Shown: positions 11,929 to 24,920, counted from the first letter of the stretch. The stretch: DNA of 64,000 nt from Portulaca oleracea (GCA_029582165.1 CM055888.1:31325408-31389407); one strand, 5' to 3'. Numbers and translations: made by a program. Notes: generated from the sequence alone by a model not told the origin.

Positions 11929-13812
11929 ACACTCCCACACAAGGGTTTGCTCGCCCCGAGCAAACTAAAAACAAAGATAAAAACAGAGAAAAAGAACTAA
12001 AACCCTAACTCACTTTCGCAGGAATCGCGGATGCATTTAGCACATGCATCAAGCCCTTTAAACCCCTTGGCAGCCCAAGTGGACGAGGAAGGTCTCGTGA
12101 GGGTTTCTAGAAGCTATACCCACAAAAGCCACAGAAAAGGAGAGAGGGAAAGTGAAAAACAAAACAAGTTTGAAAGAAAGAAAAGAAAAGCTACTTGCTT
12201 CAAGAATGATGCAATCGCCACAAAGAAAACGATACTAATCAATCAAAAGGAACCATTATGAGCATACCAAGTCACCTAATTCAAGACATTGCCAATCTTT
12301 AAGGTATTCGATTCCCAACATCTCCTACGGAACAAGATCCTATGTGCTCAAGTGCAAGTGTTATTCTACTCGATTCTGATCGATTCACAAGAAAAACTCA
12401 CATCCAAGCTCGAATCAAAGCGAAAAGGATTAGTTAAGCGATGTCTTTCCCTTGTTTATGTCGCCCTTGGCTTGGTGAGGGCCGCAAGAGACGCAAGGTG
12501 ATACAATTATTAACGATTCATTAATTAGCGTTGGCTTGAGAAAGCTCAACGAGATTGATGTTAGTTTTTTCGAGAGTTGAACGGCCCATAACGGGTTACC
12601 CTCCCAACATGGGCTACTCCATACGCCTCATCATTACGAAAATGAAGTGCTTAAGGGGTAATAGCGCCGCGCCACTAATACCAACCCATATAGGTAGACT
12701 AACTTAACACTACAGTTTCTGATTTAATTAATTTAATTAGCTTTCACTTTTTCAACAAGCTCGGATGTGGCCAACTAGAGTCTCACAGTTTCAAGAAGAA
12801 CATGAAAGAATCAAGGATCTTATTAAGCATTTAATGAAGGGAATCTATTCAAATGAGTCATGACAATACTTGAATTAAGGCTTGATAATGCTCAGACAGG
12901 TTGCTTTCAAGGAGATTAAGAAGGTCTTCCCAACATTGACAACACTATCCAAGAAATGAAGCAAAAACAAGGGCAAAACGAAAACTTTAAGGGCTTTTCA
13001 CTCCCTTTTTTCTCCTTTTTCACACAAAAATTTTTCAAATTTTTAACAAAAACTACGAAAATAAAAAAATAAAAGACTCAAACTAGGTGATCTACTCATG
13101 AACATGGAAGTATCACCCACACTCACACACAAAACTTCACAATGTCCCCATTGTGAGAAGAAGGGTGTCACAAGTAAGATAGAAAACCTAAGAAAAGCAT
13201 ATACACAAAACACTTGTCACATAAAAAGCGGTGGCGACCCGAGCCCACACGGCTCCAACAACAAGACAACATTCACACTCAAGGGGTTCGCCACCCAAAA
13301 GGAAAAAATCAAGCATGCAACATGGATCAAGAATATATACACTCAAAGAGAGGGCGGAAGGAGGTTACCTCAAGATCTTCAATAAAAGTTTACCCGATCC
13401 ACGATCCAAAGAACATCACACAATATGTTAGGAATAAACAAGAAAATCATACTATGTGTGAATGTTCGCATGCAAGATCAAAAGGAAAAACAACTATACA
13501 AGACACTAGGGACTAAAGTACTAAGAAAAAAAAACTAAAATATTTACAAAACGACTCTCACTCTTTTTTCTTTTCTTAGACTTAAAAGCCGGAATGCATA
13601 CTACCCCCCCACTCCCACACAAAGAGGTTGTCATGTCCTCAATGGAAACAGAAGTAAGGTAACCAAGAACTCCAAAAGGAAAGAAAAAGAAACATACAAA
13701 AAGAAAACGAAAGCAGAAAAGGAAGAATACTCACTAACTGTACAAGAAAGGGTGAGGAAGGATAATACCTAGAAGGCGTCTTATCAAAAGATTCACTCAT
13801 TTTCACCTCAAG
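11929..13812 (-). other. 3' untranslated region of the outer element
   Basis: This region lies between the end of the acidic ORF and the 3' LTR (- strand). It matches, in opposite orientation, 17371-18543 and 22508-23636 of the inner element, for example the block around 12030-12115 carrying CTTGGCAGCCCAAGTGGACGAGG. The polypurine tract is at 11929-11942. Short open readings at 12031-13516 are not conserved between copies and I do not regard them as genes. Confidence 0.75.
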
Positions 13813-16096
13813 TGTAACACCCCGCTTTTTTTTAACTGACTAACTTTGATGTTGTGGTTTGTTTTAAGTGTTTAATTATTTCTGTGTGATATTTTGATAT
13901 GTTATTTTATTTTTAATTTGTGTTAGTTCTTGTAGTATTAATTAATTTGCTTGTTACTAATTAGATGTTGGAAAAAAAAAGAGTGAATAAGAAAAAGGAA
14001 AAAGAATAAGAGAATGAAGGGAAAAGGGGAAAAGAAAATAAAAACAATAGGGGAGGGGGGTTATCACGTTAAACACACACAGACACATTCAGATAGAAAA
14101 AGAGAAGGGTTGAGAGAGAAGAAGAACAAGAAGAAGAGGAAGAAGAAGAAGAAGGAAGAGGGTATTAGGGCTTTGATTCTTCAATTGAGTGAGTAATTTC
14201 TTATCTTTCTTTGATAAAATTGATAGGGAAAGATTTTGATTATGATTTATACTCGAATTTGGAATTGAATTGCATGAATTTGAGTTGTTTTTAGGGTTTA
14301 AAAGATTAGAAAACCCTAATTGGAGTTGTTAGAAACCAACCTTTGATTTGCATGTGTTGGATTGTTAAAGTATATGATTTTGATGAGACTTGATGTTTTG
14401 ATTGTGAATCTGAGTTTGCATGTATTAGATTGTGGTTGTTGCTTGAATTTTAGGGTTTGGAGAACAAGAATTATGGATGAAAACTATTAGAAAATTCGTA
14501 TGCACAGGGACTGGGCTACTGTTTGATTTTTTGTTAATTATTGGCTTATTCAAATTGAACGAAATTTTTACTGTAGGTTGGAGACTCTATTAGACAGCTT
14601 GTGAAAAATTTTCATGAATTTTGGAGTTATATTCTATGAGATATAATTTTTAGAGTGAAACTGCCCGGTTTTTCAGTTCAAATTGGATGAAATTGTGTGA
14701 TTTTTCGTGAATTATGTATTTAGACTTCATGTCTACAATTTTTACTGTAAGTTCTATATGGTATATACTATGTGTGTTTAAGATTTCAAGAATTTAGAAT
14801 GTTTATTTTGAGAGTTATGGAGTTTTGAATGTATATGCTTAATTGGTGTAAACTGGGCTTGTTCGTGTGCTAAGTGGAGTTGTCAATTGTGAAAATAATG
14901 TGTATTAAGTCTTTAAATCAGTAATCATGTCAAATATTATGATGTATGATATATATTGTGCCTTGTTGGATGTTTATCTTGTTGACTAGTATGATTTACT
15001 TACCTTCAAGAGAAGGAATGACTTGAGTTTGTTCTTGTTAATGGCGTAATTAAGCTAAAGTTGGGGAATGAGATTTGTGTCTTACTTTGGGCTATTGCTT
15101 ATGTTTCGTTCTAGGACTATGGCCATAGTAGTAGTGTCTTTGTGTCAGGTCGCCTGGTAGGTACCAGGATGTGATTTTCGGCCTGTTTGTTTTGGATCTA
15201 TGTGAATCCCTAGTTGGTACCTTGAGTGGGCTCTGCCCGGTCCGCTAGGATGTGAATGTGACCACATAGTTTGTGAATTGAGAATATCTGTGCTCTAGAA
15301 CGATGGGTCCCTAGTTCACGAGGATGTGTTTGTGACCCTTGTGATATATAGGTGCTAGTCCAGTGAGTTATAAGTTGAGTTCCCCTACAACAAGTTACTT
15401 TGATTAATTGAGAAAACTATGTTATGTTGTGATTTGTGTTAAGCTTTCTGAAATTGGAAGATTGTGATTATGTGTGACTTTGATTACGAAGTATGGTGTG
15501 ACTTTGATAAGAATGTGATATTTTAGTTAAATTATGTGATATGTATGTATGAGTTATATGAGCTTATGGTGATTCTTTCATATAGATCCCTTTGTCACTT
15601 CCCTATGTTGTTGCTTTTTAGAAAGTAATGGTATGTGTACAGGATAATATTCTTATGTGCTAACCTGTTAATGTGCAAAGTGTAACAACGGGGGAGATAA
15701 GGATTATTCACTGGGCTCGGGGAGCTCATGACCTCACCTCTTTTACAGGTTTTCAAAGCGGAAAGGCAGGAAGGTACCTTAAGCGTCTAGGTCTTGAAGT
15801 CTTTTGAAGTTATGGCTAAGAAGGAGGCTTAGAGTTATATGTTTGATTCCGAATACGTTGTTAAGTTTAATATGGATGTATTTGGTGTATACACTTTGTT
15901 GATTGTAAGTACGTATGGATTTGCATGTGCTAGATTGACTCCAATGACCTAAGTTGAGTTTTGTTATGGGGTAAAGCTTCCGCTGCGCTACGATTTTTGG
16001 GAATAGTTGTGGTTTTGGAGTTAGGTAGCCTTGTGGGTGTCCAAGGAGGACCCCACGGCAGTAACGTGCCTAGCCACCCTAGGTTGGGGCGTTACT
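13813..16096 (+). mobile_element. Solo LTR, 2.28 kb
   Basis: This begins TGTAACACCCCGC and ends GGGGCGTTACT, a near inverted match with one changed terminal base. It is flanked by an exact TCAAG duplication (13808-13812 and 16097-16101). It sits at the very end of the acidic ORF of the outer element, replacing the stop-codon context. No coding region is present. An acceptor-like CTTTTACAG at about 15740 and the leader-like GGGTTT sequences near 14290 fit + orientation. The termini resemble those of the insertion at 6578, so both may come from one Gypsy lineage. Confidence 0.85.
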
Positions 16097-16101
16097 TCAA
16101 G

Positions 16102-17344
16102 ACATCGGGCACCATGTCAGAACCATTCAACGCCCGCAGTAACAAGTCATGCATTCTCTCATGCATCTCAGAATGGTGTAAGTAAGAGCACACTCTCAAA
16201 ATCACATCAACAAACATTAGTGCTCTCAACAGTTTATCAAATGCCTTAGAAAAGTCATAGAAATGATGGAACGCAGGAATGTACAAGACTTTCCTAGGCA
16301 TGGTAAATTGAGACATGACAAATGGATCCTCCCATTGACTCGTAAATGGAGATTGGGTATACAAATCAACGGCGGGGGGGGGGGGGGGAGCAATACTACA
16401 CATTCCTGAACATGCTCATGCACAGACTTGGATGCAAACAATGATTCAAACTCAATATCCATGCAATTTTCATCAAACATTGATTCCAAATCACAACTTT
16501 CATCCAAATACTCATCATAGTCAACAATAGGTGATAAGGAAAACATAGGGTTAGACCACATCATGACACTCCCAACATCATAAACAGGCACATCTTCATC
16601 TTCATCAATTTCAGAATTATCAGAAGAACAATCAGCATAAGAAGACAAAGGTGCATCATTCAAAACAACATCAAAAGTGAAAGTGGAAGGCTCAGGATCA
16701 TAACCCATCGTGAATGACTCATAAAGCATATTATCATCAAAAGCATCATCGTCACAAACCAAGTTCAAACAATTAGGATTGTTTCCCAAAGAATTAAGCT
16801 CATCATCACAAGATCTCACATCCATGGATTTGCAAGAAAGGGTAGCTAATGCCTCACTAATGTAATGATTCTCAATGAAAGTGAATAATTCAGTATCAAG
16901 CACACATTCAATCACAAAGGATGCAATTTCACTCTCAACAAGATCATGCTCAATTGCATCACAAGCATCATGGCATTCATCATACTCAACCTTCTCTTCA
17001 CATGAAAGAATGGACAAAGGTGTGGACAAAGGTTCATCATCAAGCATGTTTTCATCAAGTTCTTCATCATCACACACAAAATCATCATGTTCCTCATGCT
17101 CACTAGGTGCAGCTAGAGCTAAGGAATCGCTAAGCATGCATGGTCTGTTATAGTAGTCATCATTATAATCATACATAGAAGAATCGACATGCATTTCAGG
17201 ACTCAAAGATGACGAATGATCTACTTCAACATTCGAATCAACCAATTGTGCAGAAAAAGCTTCTACCCAAGTTTTAAGCATGTGTTCAAATTTATGCGAG
17301 CATTCATTCAATTTCTCACCCACCTCATCTTGTAAACCATCTAT
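16102..17344 (-). pseudogene. Acidic ORF of the outer element, C-terminal part
   Basis: The - strand reading runs from 17344 to 16226 with no stop, then shifts frame at a run of 15 G (16374-16388) and continues to about 16102, ending in MVPDVLK. The protein is rich in Asp/Glu and Cys and contains MHVDSSMYDYNDDYYNRP and DENMLDDEPLSTPLS. It ends with FDKLLRALMFVDVILR and HDLLLRALNG. The same blocks occur in the inner copy at 20600-21472, so this is a true family protein. I recognise no enzyme or domain in this part. The N-terminal part lies across the inner insertion, at 24921-25501. Confidence 0.75.
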
Positions 17345-17349
17345 TCCAG

Positions 17350-18543
17350 TGTTCGGTCTCGTTCAAAATTGGTTCGGTGTTGCTGTGAATGGAATTGAGA
17401 TATTGGGGGTGTAGTTTTGATTTTAATTGAATTGGGACACATTATATATCCCAATGATTATGAGTTAGCCAATTGGTTATGATATTCCTTTGACATATAT
17501 TGAGGTCAAAGCTATATTTTGTGTTTTTCTTCTCCCTTGATCACCCACCAAAAAAAAAAAAGAGAAGTAGAAAAATAGACCAAAAAAAAAGAAAAAAATA
17601 GAAAAGGGTGATTAGGGAGATTCAATTAAGAGTTCTGAAAGTCTTTGGCCCATCCAAAGAAATTTGATGAGGTGTTCGATATTAATGAGGGAGAATTGAG
17701 TTCCTTGCTCAAAATTAGCAGGAAGGTGAGTTGAGAGTGATATATTTTTTTTGAATATCAATCCAAGCATGGCTCTTTAAACTCCTCATACCAAAATATT
17801 ACCACTCCTTTCCCCTAACCTAAACCTCATTACAACCCTAAAAAGTCCTCTTGATTGTCACTTGTGTATTTGCATACTAGCAGTGGAGAGCGAGATTCTT
17901 ACCAAGCCTATGGTAGGTTGTTTCTTTTGGTCCGAGTATGAGAAAAACCCACATACACATTCAAATTTGAGTGTTTGAGCATTCAATTTTTATCCTAAAG
18001 TGAGGTTTGCTCTTTTGACTGGCTTACGTCCATAACCAACCGCACATATTTGCATTCATCTTAAGTCTGTTGGCGGTTTTTCGCATCTAAAATACTTGTT
18101 CTCTCTACTTAATTTCGAAAACTTCATTCTATCTATTTTTCACTGATTTTGTTCTCTTCTAGATTGATCTTGGTATTTGCTTGATGGATTGATGTGTTTG
18201 ATTGGTTAGCCTAAGGGGGTGTTTAATTGTATTTGTAACCCTATTTATTTCTTTTATTTCTTCTTTTTCCTTATTCTTTCTTGAGTCTTTTCCTTTTTAG
18301 TCTGAGTCTACCATTTCTTTTTCTTTTCTTTTTTTTTTGACTTTTGTGGTATAATTGCTATAAACCCTCACGAGACCTTCCTCGTTCACTTGGGCTGCCA
18401 AGGGGTTTAAAGGGCTTGTTGCATGTGTGCTAAATGCAACCGTGATTCCTACGAAAGTGAGTTAGGGTAGTTAGTTTCTTTTTCCCTTTCTTTATCTTTG
18501 TTTTTATTTTGCTCGGGGCGAGCAAACCCTTGTGTGAGAGTGT
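17350..18543 (+). repeat. Extra 3' UTR copy at the 5' end of the inner element
   Basis: The first 15 bases match the LTR start (TGTTCGGTCTCGTTC). The sequence then jumps to AAAATTGGTTCGG and follows 22502-23636 closely down to the polypurine tract (TTGTGTGAGAGTG) just before the LTR at 18544. This is what remains if a tandem LTR-body-LTR-body-LTR element lost the first LTR and most of the first body. Confidence 0.8.
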
Positions 18544-19773
18544 TGTTCGGTCTCGTTCCGAGCCGAATTCATATCATTTTTTAGGTATTTTTGCTTGTTC
18601 TAGCCCCGGATTAATATATTAGATACGATGATTTTGTGTTTTTCTTGGAAAATCGAGAGTTAGAAGGAAAACCGGGCTAAAAGAAGCAAGCTTCTCGCAC
18701 CAGCGGGCAGGTTGTGACACCCGCTACCCAGCGCCAAACTCTGATCGCCAGCCTTGCCAGTAGAATGTCGCGCCCATTACCTATAGCGTGACACCCGTGA
18801 CCACCCAATGTTGGAAACAAAGGACAGCCAAGAGAAGCAGTACCAACCACGGGTCGTCCGTAGCATACGCCACGGACCGGTCTAACTCGTTGTGCCCGCG
18901 GCGGAATCTGTAGCGCCCGCGATAGCCAAGAACGAGAGACAACGGACGATGCCTAGAGAAGGGTCGCGCCCACGACCTGAAGGGTCGCGCCGCGACGGTC
19001 GGCCAGTTCCGGAAATCACGTGCGGCGGCTAGCTAGGGTTTTGAGAGTGTTTATTTTATTCCTTCCCTTTTCTTTTCTATATAAGAACTATTATATTTTC
19101 ATGAGAAACATCATCTTTGGTTTTAGTTTACTTAGGTTTTGAATTAGTCTCCTAGGTTTAATTTTAGATGAAGTTTTCTTAATGTTTTCCTTAGTTTTCG
19201 ATTGAAAGTCAATTCTTCCAAGATCAATGCAATTCTTTTCTTCAAGTTCTTGTTTTCTTTCGGTTATTGTCTTTCAATTTCATTAGTATTAGTTCCACAA
19301 AAATATGATTTTTAGTGAAGAGGGAGGATTAAGGTTACTTGAATTCTCCCTACAGGTGAGGATTCGAGCAGTCTTAGTAATCCAAATTACGCTTTTTCTT
19401 GTTTGTTCGGGAGAAGATCCGTGATTAAAGATTCAAGATTTAAAGATTCAAGATTCTATATTAAAATAATGCATCCTAGGTATAATTTTTTTCCCTTAAT
19501 TTCAGTATTAAATTTAGTTTTTACATTCTTCGTTCTTGAGTGCTTTAATGGCTTTCTTGATTATGCTCTTGTTTTCTTGTTTTCTAGTTTAGTTTCTTTA
19601 GTTAGGTTTTGATTTCTAGTTCTTGTTTTAAATTCATAATTAGTGCAGTTTAATTATTTACTGCTTCCTGCATATTGAAAACCTTTCCAAACCAATTTCT
19701 TGAAAACCTAACACACCATCCCTGTGGATTCGACAACCCTACTTAGGAAACCCCAATTTACCACAACTGAACA
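18544..19773 (+). repeat. 5' LTR of the inner element
   Basis: This begins TGTTCGGTCTCGTTCCGAGC and ends CACAACTGAACA. It pairs with 23637-24920, and is shorter mainly through loss of about 55 bp near 18685-18715. It carries the GC-rich cluster with GTCGCGCCC-like words (18690-19020) and a TATA-like TCTATATAAGAAC at about 19076, typical of a plant promoter. Confidence 0.87.
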
Positions 19774-19774
19774 A

Positions 19775-19792
19775 TGGCGCCATTGCCGGGGA
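19775..19792 (+). promoter_or_regulatory. Primer binding site, tRNA-Asp-like
   Basis: TGGCGCCATTGCCGGGGA begins two bases after the 5' LTR. It is close to the complement of the 3' end of plant tRNA-Asp (TGGCTCCGTTGCCGGG...). The outer copy has TGGCGTCGTTGCTGGGGA at the matching place. Confidence 0.8.
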
Positions 19793-19935
19793 TGGCGTTA
19801 TTTGGTAGATTGGGTTATTGGTTTGTGTGTAAATAGTTTATTGATTTCTTAGTTGTAATTTAATTCAAAAAAAATGTGAACATAAAAATTGAAAAATAAA
19901 AACAATAATAAAAAAAAAATTTTAAAAAGAGAGTT

Positions 19936-21472
19936 ATGACTGATGTTAGGGTTCCACAAATTGAGCAAGAAGTATTTTGGAGATATTTTGCTAGATTACA
20001 GGATTATCTTGCTGAATGTCAATCGTACGGTATCTCATATGATACGCTAGATATATTGGGTATTGTGTTTGAGGATGTAAATTATAAAACTTGTAATCTC
20101 TTAGAATGTTTTGGGTTTTCTAATTTAGGAGAAGATGAAGCATTGAAATTTCTCGAATGGCTGTCTAGGGATACTTATGAATCTGAACAACAAAATTCTC
20201 CCTTTGACCCCCATATTTCAAATTTTGCACCACCTCTGAGACTTTAGCCATACCATATCATGAGTACTCCCAAAATCTGAATGATCAATCTAATGGTCGG
20301 GGATATATGGGAACTTTTTCGGAGACCTTAACTGAACAATCATGTGATATTCCCTTGTATTTTGATGATCAATCTTATGGTAGGGATTATGTAGAAAATT
20401 CTTTTGATCTTCCTCAATGTGATGTTGTTGAGTCTCATCCTTTGTGGTCATATTGTGGTTCTCCATACCATGATTCTGATTCTTGTTTTCAACCTAAAGT
20501 GGATGAATTTTGTGCGAAAATGAGTGAGTGCATGCGTGAATTTTTACATGAGACTAGTCCTAGGGTAGAAACTTCTTCTTCACCAGTGGTTGAGTCGATA
20601 GTTGTAGTAGAACATTCATCATCTTTGAGTCCTGAAATGCATGTTGATTCTTCTTTGTATGATTATGATGAGGATGATGACTACTATAATAGACCAACTT
20701 TTGCATGTATTGAGCTTAGGAAACCCTTAGCTACATCTACAGAGCATGAGAAAATTGTTGATTCTATGTGTGATGATGTTGAACTTGATGAAAACATGTT
20801 AGATGATGAACCATTGTCCACACCATTGTCCATGCCTCTGTGTGAAGAAAAGGTTGAGTCTAATGAATGTCATGATACTTGTGATGTAACTGAACATGAT
20901 CTTGTTGAGAGTGAAATTGAATCCTTTGTGATCGAATGTGTGCTTGATACTAAATTATTCACTTTCATTAAGGATCATTGTATTAATGAGACATTATCTA
21001 CCTTTTCCTGTGAATCCATTGAAAATAATATGAAATCTTATGATGACGAACTTGAGTCTTTGGGGATTGATCCTAAGTGTTTGAACTTGGTTTGTGACAA
21101 TAATTTTTTTGATGGTGATATGCTTTATGAGTCGTTGTTTGCATCCAAGTTTGTGCATGAGAAAGTGAAGGAGTGTATTGTATTGTCCATTCCCGTTGAT
21201 TTGAATATAATCTCCATTTACAAGTCAATTGGAGGAATCATTTTGTCATGTCTCCTTTTAAGGTGCCTAGGAAAGTTGTGTACATTCATGTAGTCCGTCA
21301 ATTCTATGACTTTTCTAAGGCATTCGATAAACTAATGAGAGCACTAATGTTTGTTGATGTAATTTTGAGATTGTGCTCTTATGTTCACCATTATGAGATG
21401 CATTCACGAATGCATGACTTGTTACTACGGGCATTGAATGGTTCTGAGATGGTGCCCGACATCTTGAGGTGA
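19936..21472 (+). pseudogene. Acidic ORF of the inner element, frameshifted
   Basis: The first block starts ATG at 19936 (MTDVRVPQIEQEVFWRYFARL) and stops at 20247. The second reading runs 20307-21293, and a third frame, 21248-21472, ends MVPDILR. Conservation with the outer copy shows the three are one broken ORF, with shifts near 20230 and about 21250. Residues 1-103 have the spacing of a plant retrotransposon gag segment (FWRYFARL, a short C..GIS block, an NxLE helix, then EFLEWL-like residues); this is a weak, by-eye resemblance. The rest is acidic, with MHVDSSLYDYDEDDDYYNRP-type sequence, DENMLDDEPLSTPLS and FDKLMRALMFVDVILR. There is no zinc knuckle, protease, polymerase or integrase. 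The function is unknown. Confidence 0.75.
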
Positions 21473-22507
21473 GATGGAGTGGCTGATGCTCCATAGGTGG
21501 TTTTATTTTTTTTTAAAGATTTCATCGTTTGGGTATACTCAGTACTCAACCAGGTAATATCCTTCCTTTTCTTTTTAATATAGTTAGTGAGTTGGTTTTC
21601 TTTTCTTCTTTTGTTTTGGTGTGTTCTTGATTTCTTTTGGGTGCCTGCTTATCTCTATTTCTATTTCCAATGAGGACATTGTTGGCCTTTTTGTGTGGGA
21701 GTGGGGGTGGCATGCATGCATGCCGGCTTGTGTTTTTTTCCTTTTCTTTTGAGTGCTTTTTCTTTTGTGTGGTGTCGCCTTATTCACAATGAGGACATTG
21801 TAGAGTTTTTGTGTGGGAGTGGGGTGGCACAAGTGCCTTACTAGTTTTTGGAGAGAAACAACTTCAGTTATCACTGAAATTAGGCGAAATTTTTCAAATT
21901 TTTTATCAATTAGGATTAGCCTGTCCGGAACACCTTCGGTGATATGATTTGTAAACCGATCAGACTTTCAGTTTGTCTTGCTTCACCTTGAAAAGTTTGG
22001 TTGAGAACTTAAAAGTTTTTGAAACTGAATTTACAAATCTTCTGATTTTGAGTCAAGTAATGAATAGTGTGTTTAACTGCTTTGACTATCTTAGTAAGTG
22101 TAAATATGCGTGCCGCAAATCTTTGGGCTAGGTTCAGTTGAATGAGCCCTATCCCGTGAGTCCACATAGCCTAAAAGTATGAATTGATCACTTTTATCAA
22201 TTCTTTTATTTCCTGAGTGACTCCACCACTAGTTGAACCTGTAGAACTTGTTTTGCATCTTGCTTGAGATTGCATCTTTGCGTTACATATTGTGACAATA
22301 TGATTGAGGCATTCTTTTCTTTATTAATTAAACTACGTAGCCAAACAGTCTCCCTAACAATATTATAACCGTTCTTTAGCCCCGCCCAGCCTTTGATTAC
22401 CTTTCTTTTGTGAAGAAACCCTGACAATACAAGCCATGGCCTTTATTAATTCCTACCCTTTGCCTTGCTTGGATGTGAGAGAATTCATTATTTCAGGAGC
22501 GAAAATT
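21473..22507 (+). other. 3' untranslated region with two extra polypurine tracts
   Basis: The region is non-coding. Two tracts, 21692-21710 and 21810-21827, each read TGTGTGGGAGTGGGG and follow a GAGGACATTGT sequence. The usual 3' polypurine tract, TTGTGTAGGAGTGT, is at 23624-23636 next to the LTR. The outer copy has a CCCCACTCCCACACAAA equivalent near 13605, and a weaker one near 13117. Confidence 0.65.
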
Positions 22508-23636
22508 TGTTCGGTATTGTTGTGAATGGAATTAAGATATTGGGGGTGTATTTTTTTAATTGAATTGGGACACATTACATATCCCAATCATTATGAGTTA
22601 GCCAATCGGTTATGATATTCCTTTGACATATATTGAGGTCAAAGCTATATTTTGTGTTTTTCTTCTCCCTTGATCACCCACCAAAAAAAAAAAGAGAAGT
22701 AGAAAAATAGAACAAAAAAAAAACAAAAAAAAGAGAAAAGGGTGATTAAGGAGATTCAATTGAGAGTTCTGAAAGTCTTTGGCCCATCCGAAGTGTTCGA
22801 TATTAATGAGGGAGAATTGAGTTCCTTGCTCAAAATTAGCAAGAAGGTGCGTTAAGAGTGATATATTTTTTTGAATATCAATCCAAGCATGGCTCTTTAA
22901 ACTCCTAATACCAAAATATTACCACTCCTTTCCCCTAACCTAAGACTCATTACAACCCTAAAAAGTCCTCTTGATTGTCACTTGTGTATTTGCATACTAG
23001 CAGTGGAGAGCGAGATTCTTACCAAGCCTATGGTAGGTTGTTTCTTTTAGTCTGAGTATAAGAAAAACTCACATGCACATTCAAATTTGAGTATTTGAGC
23101 GTTCAATTTTTATCCTAAAGTGAGGTTTGCTCTTTTGACTCGCCTACGTCCATAACCAACCGCGCATATTTGCATTCATCTTAAGTCTGTTGGCGGTTTT
23201 TCGCATCTAAAGTTCTTGTTCTCTCTACTTAATTTCGAAAACTTCATTCTATCTATTTTAAACTGATTTTGTTCTCTTCCAGATTGATCTTGGTATTTTC
23301 TTGATGGATTGATGTGTTTGATTGGTTAGCCTGAGGGGGTGTTTAATTGTATTTGTAACCCTTTTTATTTCTTTTATTTCTTCTTTTTCCTTTTTAATCT
23401 GTCTACTTTTTCTTTTTCTTTTCTTTTTCTTTGACTTTTGTGGGTATAGTTGCTATAAACCCTCACGAGACCTTCCTTGTCCACTTGGGCTGCCAAGGGG
23501 TTTAAAGGGCTTGTTGCATGTGCTAAATGCAACCGTGATTCCTACGAAAGTGAGTTAGGGTAGTTAGTTTCTTTTTCCCTTTCTTTATCTTTGTTTTTAG
23601 TTTGCTCGGGCCGAGCAAACCCTTGTGTAGGAGTGT
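22508..23636 (+). repeat. 3' UTR segment duplicated at 17371-18543
   Basis: This aligns with the extra copy at the 5' end of the inner element, sharing for example AATTGGGACACATTA, TTGATCACCCACC and GGCTGCCAAGGGGTTTAAAG. A fragment of the same region also occurs at 43480-43600 in a beta-galactosidase intron, which shows the family is dispersed. Confidence 0.8.
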
Positions 23637-24920
23637 TGTTCGGTCTCGTTCGGAGCCGAATTTATATCATTTATTAGGGTATTTTTGCTTGTTCTAGCCC
23701 CGGATTTATATATTAAATATGATGATTTTGTGTTTTTCTTGGAAAATTGAGAGTTAGAAGGAAAACCGGGCCAAAAGAAGTAAAAACAGCTCAAAACCAG
23801 CAGTGTAGCAGCCGCTACACTGAGCTTCGCACCCGCGACATGGGGATAGCGCCCGCGGCAGGGTTGTGACACCCGCTACCCAGCGCCAAACTCTGATCGC
23901 TAGCCTTGCCAGCAGAATGTCGCGCTCGTTACCTATAGCGTGACACCCACGACCACCCAATGTTGGAAACACAGGACAACCAAGAGAAGCAGCGCCAACC
24001 ACAGGTCGTCCGTAGCATACGTCACCGACCGGACTAACTCGTCGCGCCCGCGACGGAATTTGTAACGCCCATGACGACCAAGTACGAGAGACGATGGACG
24101 ATGCCCAGAGAAGGGTCGCGCCCGCGACCTTGTTCGTCGCACCCGCGACGGTCGGCCAGTTCCAGAAATCACGTGCGACGGCTAGCTAGGGTTTTGAGAG
24201 TGTTTATTTTATTCCTTTCCTTTTCGTTTCTATATAAGAACTATTATATTTTCATGAGAAACATCATCTTTAGTTTTAGTTCACTTAGGTTTTAGAATTA
24301 GTCTCCTAGGTTTAATTTTAGATGAAGTTTTCTTAATGTTTTCCTTAGTTTTCGATTGTAAGTCAATTCTTCCAAGATCAATGCAATTCTTTTCTTCAAG
24401 TTCTTGTTTTCTTTCAGTTCTTGTCTTTCAATTTCATTAGTATTAGTTCCACAAAAATATGATTTTTAGTGAAGAGGAGGATTAAGGTTCCTCGATTTCT
24501 CCCTACAGGTGAGGATTCGAGCAGTCTTAGTAATCCAAATTACGCTTTTTCTTGTTTGTTCGGGAGAAGATATGTGATTAAAGATTAAAGATTTCAAGAT
24601 TCTAGATTAAAACAATGCATCCTAGGTATAATTTCTTTCCCTTAATTTCAGTATTAAATTTAGTTTTTACATTCTTCGTTCTTGAGTGTTATTAGTGACT
24701 TTCTTGATTCTTCTCTTGTTTTCTTGTTTTCTAGTTTAGTTTCTTTAGTTAGATTTTGATTTGTAGTTCTTGTTTTCAATTCATAATTAGTTTAGCTTAC
24801 TTATTTACTTCTTCCTGCATATTGAAAACCTTTCCAAACCAATTTCCTGAAAACCTAATACACCATCCTTGTGGATTCGACAACCCTACTTAGGAAACCC
24901 CAATTTACCACAACCGAACA
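23637..24920 (+). repeat. 3' LTR of the inner element
   Basis: This begins TGTTCGGTCTCGTTCGGAGC and ends CACAACCGAACA, and is directly flanked by the target duplication TCCAA. It is highly similar to 18544-19773, with scattered substitutions and one indel of about 55 bp, so the insertion is younger than the chromovirus. Confidence 0.87.

Larger units (their letters stand above)
17350..24920 (+). mobile_element. Non-autonomous LTR retrotransposon (inner copy, + strand)
   Basis: A relative of the element it interrupts, in opposite orientation. It begins TGTTCGGTC and ends CCGAACA, flanked by TCCAG (17345-17349) and TCCAA (24921-24925). Closing the gap restores the reading frame of the outer ORF, confirming the boundaries. 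Inside are LTRs at 18544-19773 and 23637-24920, a primer site at 19775-19792, and the acidic ORF at 19936-21472. Unusually, about 1.2 kb of 3' UTR-like sequence also lies upstream of the 5' LTR (17350-18543). Confidence 0.85.

Noticed and set aside
13098..13516. Three overlapping readings in the outer element 3' UTR
   Set aside because: Not present in the matching region of the inner element.
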